64,000 nt of DNA. Source: Mesodorylaimus sp. YZB2_4 (taxonomy: Eukaryota; Nematoda; Enoplea; Dorylaimida; Dorylaimidae). A program made the position numbers and the translations under genes. The stretch is from the NCBI GenBank assembly GCA_030248295.1, contig JASANH010000630.1, positions 62,001 through 126,000 on the forward strand, given 5' to 3'. Of the stretch, positions 34,001 through 46,100 are shown piece by piece. The first letter of the stretch is position 1, and each line of letters opens with the position of its first letter. The notes beneath the pieces are model-generated. The model did no database searches and had not been told where the DNA came from. It saw only the letters and a list, made by a program, of their open reading frames with translations.

Positions 34001-37000
34001 TATGCCCTGCAATGCAGTCACTATTCGCCGCGCGCTTGCATCCACCCTGATACAAGCAGGACAAGGCTTTTACTTGGAAGGCACCGACGAGTTGGGCCGA
34101 CTGCTGGAGATCCTTGGTCTCTTTCCGAACTTGGCGCGTCTCGTCCTGCAAGGCCGAAGAAAGTTAAATATGCTTCGCCTGCGCCTGTATCTGCAACGAA
34201 AGAGGAGCCTGGTACTCACCGCCTTGATAAATCTGTATTTCAGACTCATAGCCAGATAAATGCTAATCCATCCCGCATCCAGATTCCGCATTACGCTTCT
34301 AAAACAAACACACAGTGGCCCTAAACACAACTCTAACGATAACTCAGGCACAGCTGGCTTGGTTGCTAAATCTCTTCTGCTTCCTATCTTTCTATCTCTC
34401 AATCACTTTCTGTTCATCTCTCTGCTCTATCATTATGTTAATTTCTTATTATTCTGTCCTGTACACTTTCAGCCAGTCAGAGGCGGTAGAAGAGTCCGCA
34501 CAAGAAGAGGAACAGCCAAAGTAAGGATAAGTCTTTCTCTTCAGTTTCTTATGAATCTTCTTTAAAATTTTCATTTTCTTTACTCTTTTTGTTGGTGGAT
34601 TTTACAAGCTGTTTGGAAAAAGTGTTTGGGGTTATTTTTTACACGTTTTCTGTGTGTGTGTGTGTGTGTGTATTCAGAATCCTTCAGACTCCTTCTCGAA
34701 AGGCCGGTCGTATCTGGCTATCTGGCAGATACTGTAGAAACTGTAGTATCCTCAAACTTTGATCCTTTAGTCCTGAGCTACAGTAGACTCGTGTTCCTGG
34801 TAGTAACTGGCAATTTCTGTACTGTTTTCTTCACTTTCAGGGAAGAAGAGAAACCCAAGTAAGAACCAGTGGCTTCGCTATCTAGCATAGACTTTTCGCT
34901 GTAGAACTTCGCCAACTTTATTGCTTTTTCAAATTAATTTCTACCGCTTTCGCTACCTACACTCCGATTCAACCTTTTTGTTATTTTTCCATAGAGCAGC
35001 CATTTTGCAGTTTTTTGTTTCATGCTTCATCCTATTGGGTTAATTTGTCATCAAAATCTATTTTTCCTGTTACAGGCCCAAGCCACCACCACCGCGCCCA
35101 GTCGATGATGGAGGCCAAACGAAAACTGAAGCCGAATTGGCTATGCTGGTATGCAAAGCTTTTTGCAAGCTTTCTATAAAAAAACAAGAGTTTCGTGGTC
35201 TTGCAGGCGCAAAAGAGGAAACACGAAGAAGAGGAGGAGGCCAAGTTGGCTCACTATGAAGAACAACGTCGCATTCAGCGTGAGAAGGAAGAAGAGGAGT
35301 TGCGTCTCCTGAAAGAAAAACAGGTGAGCATGTAATTCTTGGTTTTTGGTTAATTCGGAAAAAACTAAATGAGTCTAGTGTGAATTTAATCAACGTATTA
35401 ATTCTATGGGGGATGGGGAAAGTAAATTTTCAAAGATCAGCCCCATTGCTAAATTTTAATTCCCGCTATGTTTACTTGCCTGAGCACCAGGGTTTTAATT
35501 CAAACTCCGAATCCAAGCATACCATTTTAGGAACGCCGTAAACGTGAACGCGAAGAGGAAGAGCGCATTATGGCCGAACGTAAGGCAGCCGAAGAAGAGC
35601 GCCGTCGTGTAGAAGAGGAAGAGCGCAAAGCCAAGGCTGAAGCCGATCGTCAACGCAAGGAAGAAGAAAAGCGCAAGCGTCAGCAATTGATGGCTGGATT
35701 GCAAGCTAGCGGTGGACCCAATTTCGAAATCATCAAGAAGGACAAGCAAGCCGAGAAGTTCGACAAATTCGGCAACATCGTCAAGGCCAAGGCTGAGATG
35801 GGTCTGACCAAGGAGCAACAAGAAGACCAGAAGAAACGTGCTTTGGCTGATCTGTTGAAACCATTGGACACATCTGGCTTGGATGTCAACGTAAGTGTGA
35901 TGTATCCTTCGAAAAACATCAGCTGGGGTGGGTAATGTGATTCGGCTGCAGAAGGTAGTCTGCATGGTGTAATGCTGCTTCGGCAAGGCAGGCGCCATGA
36001 TTATGAATGGCACACTAGGTGCTGATAGTGTCTACAATCAGGTTATTACAATTGTAAATCAGGTTCTGCCTCTTTTAGGCTCTGCGCGCCAAGATCAAGG
36101 AATTGCACGCGCGCATCACCCGTTTGGAGGGTGAGAAGTATGACATGGAGAAACGCCGTGATCGTCAAGAATACGACTTAAAGGAATTGAACGAACGTCA
36201 ACGTCAAATCTCGCGTAACAAGGCCTTGAAGAAGGGTTTGAACCCGGATGAAGTAACCAACAGCCCGCATCCAGTAAGTGTTTCTTGCTTTTTAGGCTAG
36301 CCATTGCATGAAGCCGTCAGAGTGTGATGAGCGTATGGGGCGAGGGGACCAGAAGGGATTGGCGGGAAAGTCGATTATCTCCTCCTTCTGCTGTCTCTAT
36401 CCTTGAATAGCAATATAGTTTCTGCCTGCCAACAGCAGTCCCATTCTTTCTCTCTTTTTCTTTTACTTCAGCCAAAAGTGCCAGTTGCGAGTAAATATGA
36501 TCGTCAAATCGATCGTCGCTCGTATCACGATCGTTTTACCATGTTCGAAAACGTATGTATACATTGGTTTTTCTTTATTTACAGCCCAAGGTGCCAGTCT
36601 TCAGCAAGTATGATCGGCAAATCGATCGTAGGACTTTTAAGGAAAGGCGGGCACTTTATGATATTGTAAGCAAAAGTTATGGACTAAGCTTGGCTTTGTT
36701 GGAGAAGGTGATGGGTTTCAAGATTAGTAGTACTTAAGCATAAAAGGTTCTCGATTCTGTCGCTAGAGTCCAACCTCGTGAAAACTGTTTCATTTCAGAG
36801 CTTAACTTCTCGCGAGCCGCTGTAGTTTCGTTTGGCCATCTCAGCTTGGCCATGTATGCTAACAATAGCCCTGATGCATGCTTGCATGACCTGTTTGCAA
36901 GCATGTACCATGTGAATTCTTGATCGTTTTTGTTTTACATTCCAACAGGAAAACTCGTACCCTCACTTTCCCAACGTGCCAATCTCGGATTTGATGGATA

Positions 37001-38359
37001 CGAATAAACCAACGATGCAAGCTGACGGTGATAAGCAAGGGGACACTTTAACACCAGGGGAAGAAATCGAAGTGGTAATTGACGAAGCTGAGTGAAGAGC
37101 TCATGTTTTTGCGAATGTGAGCTCCTCGTCCTGTGCATGTTTGTTTCTAGTTTGTTCAGTTTATGATTTACAAAATAAGTTTTTGATTTTTTTATTCAAA
37201 AAGTTTTAGTTTCTTTTTTTAGAAATATGGCAGAAAGCGACTGAATAGTATGATCGCTTATTTTGGCGCTGATGAGGACGACACCAGCACTGCTACTTGA
37301 TTGGTCCTCTATTTATGACTTCATTTTTGCTCGCTTGTAACCTTACACTAGTTAAAAATATTTAGCACAATTTCTGCATGATAGCAAAAAACTTCTGGTG
37401 CTTGCTTTATTTTGGCTAGTATTTGGCAGAAAATGTTTAGTTCGGGTTATTGCTTAGTTTTATGTCCTGATTGTCCATGTAGCATGAGTTGTTCGGTGCT
37501 ATAATTTGTGGGCTTGTGATATGGCATGGGCTGAGAAGGTGCTTATTGGGTTTTTATAAAATGAATGGGTCATTTTCAATCAGTTTGGGTGTTAGTCTAT
37601 CAAATACGCAGTGCGGAACGAGGGCGAGGCTGTTGGACTTGTTAGGCCATTTATGCAGAAAGTAAAAGGAATTGCAACAGGCACCAATTCTCACCAGCAC
37701 GAGCTAGAGGAAATAGCTGATTTGAATCGGATCAGAAATCCCAGTGGTGCGGGTTCGCCTCCTACTCGGGCTCATGTTTCGCGTTGGCTTTCTATGTCTT
37801 AGCACGAGTTATTGTAAGCGTGCAGTATGGTGAGACAGCGTTGATATCTGCCGCGAAAATGTTACCTTTGCCTGATAACTTAGGGCCGCAGGTAGATCGT
37901 TGTCATTTCTCACGATGAGCCTGTCGATCGTACTTGCTGACGTCATTGTCATCATGATCGATTTCCCGTGACTAATAGCCTTACCCGACGAATTTCAGCC
38001 CCCGAAGCCGAAGAAGCCGGCCGTCTTCCATGGTAGCGCCCGCCCACCATCCGAATGGGGTCGTAAGGAAAATGAGGAATTAGAAAATTTGAGAAAAAAC
38101 CTCGAGCCACCGAAATATCAAGAAGCCGTCAAGATCGAAGGCGCCAGACCACCAATGGAGCCGGTTCCGGTCAGCATCGAAGGCAACGAGGTAAGTCATG
38201 GCTTACAGTAGTTTATGTGACCCTGACACAAGCCCCACGCGCATGCAATGCAATATGTCTGCAGGCGCACTGTGTACAGTACATGCATAGCGTACTGTAA
38301 AATTAGCAGCAATAATAAATTTTGCGCTTCTGTTTCAGGAACCGGAGGAAGAAGAGTAA
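28078..38359 (+). CDS. Troponin T, multi-exon (basic isoform of 392 residues)
   Basis: Coding exons, all GT-AG and in frame: 28078-28103, 33700-33747, 34473-34520, 34841-34858, 35076-35148, 35207-35323, 35531-35890, 36079-36273, then 36472-36552 or 36585-36665, then 37999-38190 and 38339-38359. The protein begins MADEEETYQ, continues with a Glu-rich N-tail, a PKPPPPRP linker, and a long Glu/Arg coiled coil ([20 protein letters not shown]). It then has the conserved core: [49 protein letters not shown]. The tail holds [19 protein letters not shown] and NLEPPKY and ends EEPEEEE, a layout I recall from nematode troponin T. Troponin T anchors troponin I and C to tropomyosin on muscle thin filaments. 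The short Glu-rich N-terminal exons all share phase 2, so they can be skipped without shifting frame. A non-coding 5' exon is likely, because an acceptor precedes the ATG at 28037. Confidence 0.95.
29916..33130 (+). CDS. Giant basic, disordered exon; probable alternative first coding exon of troponin T
   Basis: A 1071-codon frame starts at ATG 29916 inside the first troponin T intron, same strand. Residues ~1-85 are Ser/Gly-rich; ~90-160 form a likely coiled coil with a duplicated KEELLKQKQ(L/F)LDQR; residues ~160-1072 are a Lys/Pro/Glu/Gln/Ser-rich, apparently disordered tail with SR dipeptides and repeated [15 protein letters not shown]. It ends CGCCAAAG/GTAAAC. The in-frame TAA at 33132-33134 is created by the GTAA of this donor, just as at other phase-2 exon ends of the gene. 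Exon phase is 2, the same as the MADEEETY exon, so splicing to 33700 reads ...[12 protein letters not shown] and gives 1455 residues. Alternatively it is a nested single-exon gene of 1072 residues ending at that TAA. The first reading fits the phase and position; transcript data are needed. Its upstream leader (29.2-29.9 kb) may hold its own promoter. Confidence 0.75.
34651..34671 (+). repeat. (TG)n microsatellite in a troponin T intron
   Basis: About ten TG units lie upstream of the 18-base exon at 34841. TG tracts can affect splicing of short exons; that effect is inference. Confidence 0.8.
36472..36665 (+). CDS. Troponin T mutually exclusive exon pair
   Basis: Two 27-codon exons, 36472-36552 and 36585-36665, are tandem duplicates: [20 protein letters not shown]... 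and [20 protein letters not shown].... Both have phase 0 at both ends. The gap between the first donor (GTATGT) and the second acceptor (TTTACAG) is only 32 bases, too short for a normal intron, so both cannot be included together. The first 16 residues are nearly fixed, while the last ten differ strongly (RFTMFEN versus RRALYDI). This segment lies in the C-terminal region that contacts troponin I/C and tropomyosin, so the swap probably tunes muscle-type-specific regulation. Confidence 0.88.
36949..37095 (+). CDS. Troponin T alternative C-terminal exon 1
   Basis: After the strong acceptor TTCCAACAG, a phase-0 frame of 48 residues ([17 protein letters not shown] ... [11 protein letters not shown]) ends at TGA 37095. 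It would replace the EWGRK tail. It is acidic and Pro-containing, unlike the standard tail. Splicing from either of the preceding phase-0 exons keeps frame. It is not a recognised troponin T tail, hence moderate confidence. Confidence 0.55.
   Translation, partial: ENSYPHFPNVPISDLMDTNKPTMQADGDKQGDTLTPGEEIEVVIDEAE
37223..37300 (+). CDS. Troponin T alternative C-terminal exon 2 (short)
   Basis: An acceptor with a T-rich tract (TTTCTTTTTTTAG) opens a phase-0 frame of 25 residues, [20 protein letters not shown]..., ending at TGA 37300. The basic KYGRKRL followed by an acidic end resembles the compact C-termini of other troponin T isoforms. Its position, phase and acceptor fit use as a terminal exon. 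Confidence 0.5.
   Translation, partial: KYGRKRLNSMIAYFGADEDDTSTAT
37596..37802 (+). CDS. Troponin T possible alternative C-terminal exon 3
   Basis: A phase-0 frame of 68 residues ([18 protein letters not shown]... ending VSRWLSMS) opens after GGGTGTTAG and closes at TAG 37802. The polypyrimidine tract is poor. Coding character is suggestive but unproven; it could be non-coding 3' sequence of the shorter isoforms. Confidence 0.3.
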   Translation, partial: SIKYAVRNEGEAVGLVRPFMQKVKGIATGTNSHQHELEEIADLNRIRNPSGAGSPPTRAHVSRWLSMS

Positions 38360-40033
38360 ATTTATGAAGCCAGCACCGTAGTTATCAGACTGTTACATTA
38401 TCTAAACTCCGAACCGCCCGCTTGCCTTATCGCCTCGTCTCAATCACCAAGTGTGTGCTATGTCGAACTTATTGTTTAGTCCTGAGCCACAGTTGCAAGA
38501 GGAGGTGCATAGCTTTACGTATTGTATAGACGAGGACCTTGCCTGAAGTTCATACAGTGCCAAAGTGATGTAGAGACTGGAATTTGGTCTTGCTTTGTGT
38601 GCTGCTTAGCTTTTAGTTGATTTCTTTTTGGAGGAGGTCAATCTAGTCAAAATGTGTAACTATTCAGTTCATGAACCTGGTGCCTGTCGGAACTGACTGA
38701 TGCAACAATGGTGCTATAAGTGTGCAGGTTTTTCTTATTTAAAAAGTTGCTGTTAAATAATTTGAGCGAGGTGATGTATGTCGCATCGGTGCGGTTTATC
38801 TAAGTTTGGACGAACAAGAAGTAAACCTGTAGCTCTTTCTGCCAATCACTGTTCTTTAGTGCCAATGACCAGTGAGTAAGAATCAATGACGTGCAGCACA
38901 ATTCATTCACCAGGTAAGCACAGCGCGATACGCCGAAAGAGTGACCAGGGAGCAGCAGCAGACGGTCTGGCCTGGTATACCGACATCACAGCCGGTCATA
39001 CGATCAGGAGCGGCCCTGTGCAAAGGGTCGATTTCCAGCCCTCGAGGTTTTGAAAACTTGTAGTAGGAACTGAATAACTGAGGCTGGCTGGGCCCCGTAA
39101 TGTTGGAATCGTATCATACTTACAAAGAGGAGGTCGATCTAGTCCAAATTTGTACAATATTTTGCATAATCCTGGTGGCTGTCAGAACTGATCGATGGAA
39201 CACGTGTGCCAACAATAAGCTATAGACAGCGGCTTTACTTACTACAGTTACATTGCAGCTTTTTTGTGACTCAACTCATTGCACCAATGCGATTGCGTTC
39301 TTCAAATCTAAAAAACCACAATCATCTCTGTAGCCCCAGTAATCGTTTACAGCAATGAGAATCCACATTTCGGCGCTCGCTTTTTTTCGTTCCGACAGGG
39401 CTGATTGTGGATATGCAGAAAATTTTGCAATTTAAACAGCAGACTGTTTATTTGGCTGTGAATGTACTGTGAATTTGCTGTTTCGTTGTTTTCTTCATAC
39501 GCAGTCATCAGGCAGAAATCTGCGCCGACCTAAAGATCCGCATCAGAAGCCAGGAAGTTCAGGAAAACCTTTTCAAAATTAACAATTTCTCCTGTTGATA
39601 ACCGTAAAAGCTACATGAAGTGCCAGATGTGTGACCAACAAATTATAAATTGTAGCGCAGTATATAATGCATTATAAAAACAGCATCTTTCTGGTTTTCT
39701 GTTCCGTGTATAGTTCCAAATTTTTTGTATTCGTAAGCTTTGCGTGTGGCCGCACAAACCCATAAAAAATGCAGTACGTACACTGCATGTTTGTGTTTTA
39801 CATTACGGAATATTTATTGTACTGGTAATATAAAATTTAGATATTGTGAAGTTAAGCCGATAACCCGTAAAAAATATCACTGATCAACAACCTTACGACA
39901 TTACCTAAAAATTCTGATGCTGTGGTAAGCCCTTGTCCCAACAATAAACCCATAGCGCAAAAGGCATACTGTAGATGCAATACATCTGGAGTATATATTT
40001 GTGTATATATCACAATATGGCGTATTATCTTCC
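38360..40033. other. Troponin T 3' UTR and intergenic sequence with a tRNA-like fragment
   Basis: The stretch starts with the probable 3' UTR of the long troponin T isoform. At about 38990-39050 a B-box-like AGGGTCGATTTCCAGCCCT sits downstream of AGCACAGCGCGATACGCC, suggesting a decayed tRNA or SINE. No gene is otherwise seen up to the converging channel gene. Confidence 0.4.
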
Positions 40034-43000
40034 TCAAACTTTGCCGTTTTGAGGGGATGTCGCTCTTTGACCGTTTCCACCCGTCGTAACCTTCTTTTTG
40101 AATACTTTCACATAAATCGACCATATAATAAATCCAACGGCCATGAAACACATTTCGAGCATGGATATCAACGAGGCGCCCATCCACAAGTTGATTTGCC
40201 CTCCGAGATTTGCCACCAAATCGGCGAAGGAGGCGAACGGTTGCTGGATCAACTCGGCGTATTCCAAGCGACGGAAGGACACACGCAGATCGATTAACTG
40301 CGACGTTGACACATTCGGTGGCAGCTCGATATGGGCGTAGGATGGCTCGTGCAATTTGGCGAAACTTGCCCTCATATCGTAACGATAGCTCTCGCATGGC
40401 GGATGGCAATGAGCGAGGCACGCATTCACGGCTTTTTGCGCTTCCTCATTATCGGGCAGGACACCCACACATTCCCTGAAACAAGCGGGAATCTGACTTA
40501 AAGGAAATTCAAATTCAAAAAAGGTGCTCGAGTATAAATTTGAATTCAGTAAATATCTTACGCGAACTGTTTAGGGGAACAGAAACCAGTGTCATTTAAT
40601 ACGTCGGACTTGACTTGACCACGATCGACCAACATCAAACATTGGCAGTGGTTCCTGTGCGATTGGAAAAGGCAATCCATTTGACACGTTGTACGCGAAT
40701 AGTTGGCTTTGAAAATTTGAAATACATCATCGGCTTCGTCATCGTTGTAACAATGCTGGATCAGTGGACCACTGTCGAAATTCTCCAAATGCACGTGAGT
40801 CATTGCGAGATCGAGCTTGGTAACTCGACCTGCCGTAACGCACGTTTTCTCCCAATTGAATGGATTGTACTCCTTGTCTATGCTGACCACAACACCACCA
40901 TAGACTGGTGGTTTTTCTTCGGGTGATTTAGGATACAGATTGATATGGGAGTTGAGGACGAGGCTTAAACCTAAATAAAACCTTTTCGTTCAAATGTGGA
41001 AATGGCGGGAAATTAAAATTTTTGACCCAATAAACTTAAAATTTGTAAAGAAAGTAAAGAGAAGAAATTTAGTTTGAAGAAATAGAGTTGATGCAAAAGT
41101 GCTAAGCCGTTATTGAAATGGGAAGATATTAAATCAGGAGAGTATGTACCTTTGCCAGCCACAGTTTGTTTCATGTCATCAGGCAAATCGACGACGTAGC
41201 AAAGGAAGTAATTGGCGTCCACGACTGGTCTGACAATGTCGCGGCAATTCAATCGTTGATGTTGATATCCTTGGAAATTGCATTCCAAAAAGGTGTCATC
41301 AATTTTGAATCCAGCATCTAGATAATATTGATAAATGACATCGGAAATGTTGGGTGATTCGAGCATTGCTTGGATTCGTTCTTGGGCCGCTTTCAATGCT
41401 GCTTCGTGTTCGGCCTTGGTTCGATTAGCTTCCTGGGCGGCTTCTGCGAGAGAACATAGGAAATGATAAGAGGTTTTGGCTACGATAGCACTGAACAAGC
41501 TCTTATGTGGCTTTTTGTTGAAAACCAAAGCGAGCTAGTCAGCTGTTGATCAAATGATAAGTTATCTGCGCTAACTCTCCTTGAATCTGGCCTCATTTTG
41601 CACCAAACAAAAAAGGATTGAGTGACCACAGAATAAGTTGCCTCGAGGTGAGACAATGCTTCCATTCAGTCATGAAGACTTGTACTAAGTTCAGATTTGT
41701 ATTAAAATTAAGAAACGCAAAGGCCGCGGGAAAACCTAACGAGGAGTCCCGCAAAGTCACCAACTACTGTAAATGCCCTGCTGTGATTTATTGCGGCGGC
41801 ACGCATGTTTTTTTTGCAATGTCGCATCCGCGCCAGCCTTGTCAGCAAGTATGAACAAGAGATAAAGCCCGAAGCGGCAATGGTGAGTCAGAGGCTTGTC
41901 CGCAGCAGGTACTGTATACTGACGTGCAACAACTCCTCTCCTCCGATAAGGGGAACTCCAGGTCTGAAGACTCCGACTCTCGTACATCAGACAGGTTGAG
42001 TGGCCCATCCGCCTACAGTACAGTAGGACGCTTTGTCAGGTGTCAGACGGTCAGTAGGTCAGAGGCTGGGAAAGGCCGAGCCAATTCAGAAAATTGCTGG
42101 TTTGCAAGGCCCAGGCCTTTGACTGCTAGTGGTCTACTGTACAGGCAGTAGGAGCTTGCAGGAAGTTTTATGAACCACGAGAACTTTGTAATGTAAAACA
42201 TTTGCGGGCCTTTGAAAGTATGATATGGTCCATCAGAATCCACGTTACCATGCACCAATAGCGATCAGCACTTACTCAAGGCTTCCTCAGCTGATCGATT
42301 AGCAGCAGCCACCGTGACAACGTCGCGCCTCAATCGTCCATGTTCATCCAATGCACTGACAAAATCGAACCCATCGCTCTCGCTATCGAACGCATCATCG
42401 CTTTGCAGGTTCAAAATATTGAAAATTTCATCATCGCTTAATTCGGAGATAGCGGATTCCGCTTCTCGCTTTTTGCGCCCATTTTTCCCTTTTTTAGTGA
42501 CCGCATTTCTGTTTCGATAAGCCACAGCCACGGCCATCATATCCTTATGCATTTCCATAAAAGTGCGATTCATAGCGCTACCGTAGCAAATATAAACTTT
42601 CGGGAAATCCAGAGCTTGAGGTGTGGAAATGGTGAACTTCGTTGTGACTGGTGAATTTTGATAATCATCTACGCATTTCCAAATTTCGAATGATAAAATG
42701 CCGACGATCAAAAATAACATAATTAGCCAGAAGATTTTGGCGGCCCAAGTGGTAGCTCGACTTGCCTGTTTGAACCCTTCCATGTTCACGCTTTTCAAAA
42801 CCGTATTTAATCGCACGCTCAATCTTTCCCGTTCAGCTTGCGATGCTTTGGTCACATTCTGCCAATAAGACAACATGTCGGCCGCGTTGTTAGCTGGCTT
42901 GTTGGGAGCTGCTAAGGCCGCGGCGAATGCTGAACTGGTGGCCAATTTGTGTTCCCCAGTGCTGGCTGCATCGGCTTTCAGTAAATCGAATAAACCGGGG

Positions 43001-43143
43001 GTTATACTTTTTTTTTTCTTCTTTGATGCATCCTCGCCTTCCGACTTTGGTTCTTGTTTTAATTGACGAGGATACAATGCAGCCTTTTCGATGTCAGGAT
43101 TCCGTTGATTATGAATAGCGGCTGATAAACTCGGAAGCGGCAT
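40034..43143 (-). CDS. DEG/ENaC/ASIC-family sodium channel subunit, 4 exons, 670 residues
   Basis: Minus-strand exons 43143-42276, 41443-41150, 40970-40562 and 40475-40034 join in frame with GT-AG sites. TM1 lies at ~134-152 (KIFWLIMLFLIVGILSFEIW), followed by the post-TM1 motif FPKVYICYGSAMNR (family FPAVTICN). The Cys-rich ectodomain runs to ~600, with CQMDCLFQSHRNHCQC, then ECVGVLPDNEEAQKAV and ACLAHCHPPCESYRY. Pre-TM2 and TM2 lie at ~610-645 with the selectivity-filter region LWMGASLISMLE (GxS). These are diagnostic of trimeric amiloride-type Na+ channels. A KKKKK tract lies in the N-terminal cytosolic region. Between residues 223 and 273, furin-type RKKR and RLRR bracket an acidic 47-residue tract. 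The stop is TGA at 40034-40036. Gating may be mechanical, proton or peptide; the sequence does not tell. Confidence 0.93.
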
Positions 43144-46100
43144 GATTCTTGGGTTGAAGATAAATCAAGAAATTCAACCTCGGTATCGCCCAATCACGTC
43201 TGAAAAATTATGATTTTAGGGAAGTTCTAGCATTTTCTAATCGCTGCTTAAAATCAAGAAACATCCGTCCTGCTTTTTTTATCCCGGACTTTTCATTATC
43301 GTCAGCTGTTGGACACCCGTAGCCTGGATTATGCTTACGTAAGCTTCAGTCTGAAACTTATGAGCCACAGCATTGTCGATGAAACTCGTTGCCTCTGAAT
43401 GATCCCTCACTAATTTCTAAACTTCAACCGAGGAGCTTCGCTTCCGAAGACTTGCATTTTTGACTAATTAAAATTCAGAAGCAGTTCACAGCCAATCGTC
43501 CATATAAAACTTTTTTCTTAAGCCACATTTGTAACATCATTGTATATTTTCCTCATGATCGGTCACACAATGATCTTTCAAATATCTCCACTTACCAAAG
43601 TTTCAATATTTTTTGAACAAACAATTTTCCTGCTCTCAAACACTTAATTCTTCTCTCACAACTTGTTCGTTCGCTTTCAAAAATCTACAGTAAGTCAACA
43701 AAATGATTTTGTCGAAGGGCTGTTAGCCAGAGAACGGGGACATTGACGAGATATGTTCCGGCAAGACATTACCTTGTGACGTCTTCTGTTGTTACGAGTT
43801 GGCAATTTTCAAACAGTTCAACCTAACATTCTTCATCGCATCATCCTACGCTCGTACAATGCATTTTTCGCTTGGTTTAGCATCAATCAGTGACGAGAGT
43901 AAATTGGAAAGGTCCGTTCTAAAACTTTCGCAAGACTCGAACCTTTTTAGACCCGTTTTTAATTGAACCGGTTCGAAAAAGGGCGTTTTAAAATGGAGTT
44001 TAGATATTTTATGGGTCGCCATTAAACGACTGTCTATTGCCCGCCTTGAAAGAGGTTGCGAGAGAAATGTATAGTTGACAGCCAGACAATATTATGGTAG
44101 GGCAAACAGTCTGTCAGGCTTGACTCGATTTGGTGGTTGTGGTGAAGAAAGGCTGCAGATTGTTGATGGGTGGGGTGAGAACGCGAATATGTTTTCACTG
44201 CCTACCTCCTCCAGTCGAGGTGCTCACATCAGCACTGAACTGTTTCATGAAGTAATTGACTGCATCACTCGCGAATCTCTTCAATGCACGATCTAGCGAT
44301 CAATCCATGACAAGTTTTGCGACTTGCATGAGACTGGCAGTAAGAGGGGTGCTGAGTTTTATGCTCTAATCGTGAATTCTGCCTTGAAGGAGCGCAGATC
44401 TCGTGTGTAAGCACTTATCTCTTTAGGCGAAGCACCCTTACCGTTAGGTTCCTCTGCCCAACTCTAGTAACCGGACGCAAGATGACAGTTGCTGGCCTGT
44501 CTACCAACTTTTCTTCTACTCACTGAGGATAAGACTGAAAACGTGGTCGCAGAGCAAGAGCTAAGATCTTTAAAGCCAAATTATACTCTCCACTGCCAAA
44601 AATATTTTTTAGGCGTCGCATTTTTTTGACACATCCTCAGCTCTGCCCGAAATTATGCTATTGGTGCAAAGAAGTAAAAGGCGCACCCACTCGAATGCGT
44701 CAATCACGTCAGATATAATTATGTTATGGCCGAATGCTGTTTACCTCATGTCAAAGTAATTTTTTGTTGTGAACGATATTTCCACATCAGTTAGCACTGA
44801 AGATGCCGGTGGCGGTTTCGGCAATTAAAACATGCGTCAATTCAGAGTCGGGAATTCCTTTCAGACAATATTGTACGTGCAGTACAAACTGCATGGTCAA
44901 ATCACATGGTATTCCTGGAGCACGTGGCAGGTGGCCCGAGTGTTTTTTCGACTGTATCACCCGATATATGACGGAGTCTCTACTCTAAAATAAGCGGTGA
45001 AAACACATTTTTTAATTGTTTTGATATTGCGCTTGATTGAGCCGGTGTTTGGAGAGGCGCTTTATTGACTCGTTTCGTTTTTGGACAAAACTAGTTGCTT
45101 GCTGCGCTCGCGGAAGCTTCTAATCAGTGATGGGCTATATGTTCGCCAATGCGTCTGCTCAATACAATAGGTACCTCATTAGGTCAAAGACTCAAGCAGA
45201 AACGTTATCGGCGAGGCAGAGTAGGATACGTTCATTTGTTTACGACATTCTTCATTGAACGGGGTCAGGATACTATATTCGCACTTGCATTTGCGGCTGA
45301 AACATCAACCCGAAGGGCATTGGCAAAGAAAGAAAGAAAAAAGAAAGAAAGAAAGGATTTCTTCTTCGTCACCGTTAAACAGATTCAGGAATAAGGTCGA
45401 TCCTCAATCACGTTTTGGGTGACACATTGCGCTGGTACACCGACCGAATATCCGGGTTTCGATTGACTGAAGGCTGAACCGCTTCCCTTCAATCATCAAC
45501 TTTTTAGGCTCTGGCTTCTTCAGCCAAACTCGGCGATGCCAGTTCACGATTTTCTCTTTTCGCACGATTAAAATAATCAGCTTCCTGTGACGCTCCATTT
45601 CGGCTAGGTCACCCAGATCAGCGAAGAAAGTCTTCCCCGACGACGTAACTGAACGCGGCACTATCTAGGACTATATAGTGTTTACCCGCACGCTTTAGAA
45701 GACACGGCTAACGGAGACACGCATTTTTTAATCAGACGAATCTGCAAACAAGGAAGTGCCAGACTAATCGTAAGCCTAAGCCTATGATTAGATAGAAGGT
45801 GATAAGACACGCAAAAGTACACAAAGAAACGGATAGAGTAAGTTTCAGGTTGGAAACCACATCCTGCTCGTTAGTGCCGAGTCGTAACTGAACCATAGTT
45901 AATTACTTTTCTTGGAGGTAGAGCCAACAAAGTTCAAGTAGTATTAATATGAATCAAAACCAGCTGACCAACTTGACGCTGTGATGCACACCCATTATGA
46001 CTGCTTATGTCATTGTGACTTCAACACCTGCACATGTCTTGAACACGGACGAACGAACGTTCAAATGCATCAGCCCCCTCGATGACCCCACGCCCTAGCG

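Noticed and set aside
33995-34325. Plus-strand open frames between troponin T exons (34002-34259 and an adjacent one with [19 protein letters not shown])
   Set aside because: Splice phases do not match the phase-2 neighbours and no start codon is present; I could not make an in-frame exon.
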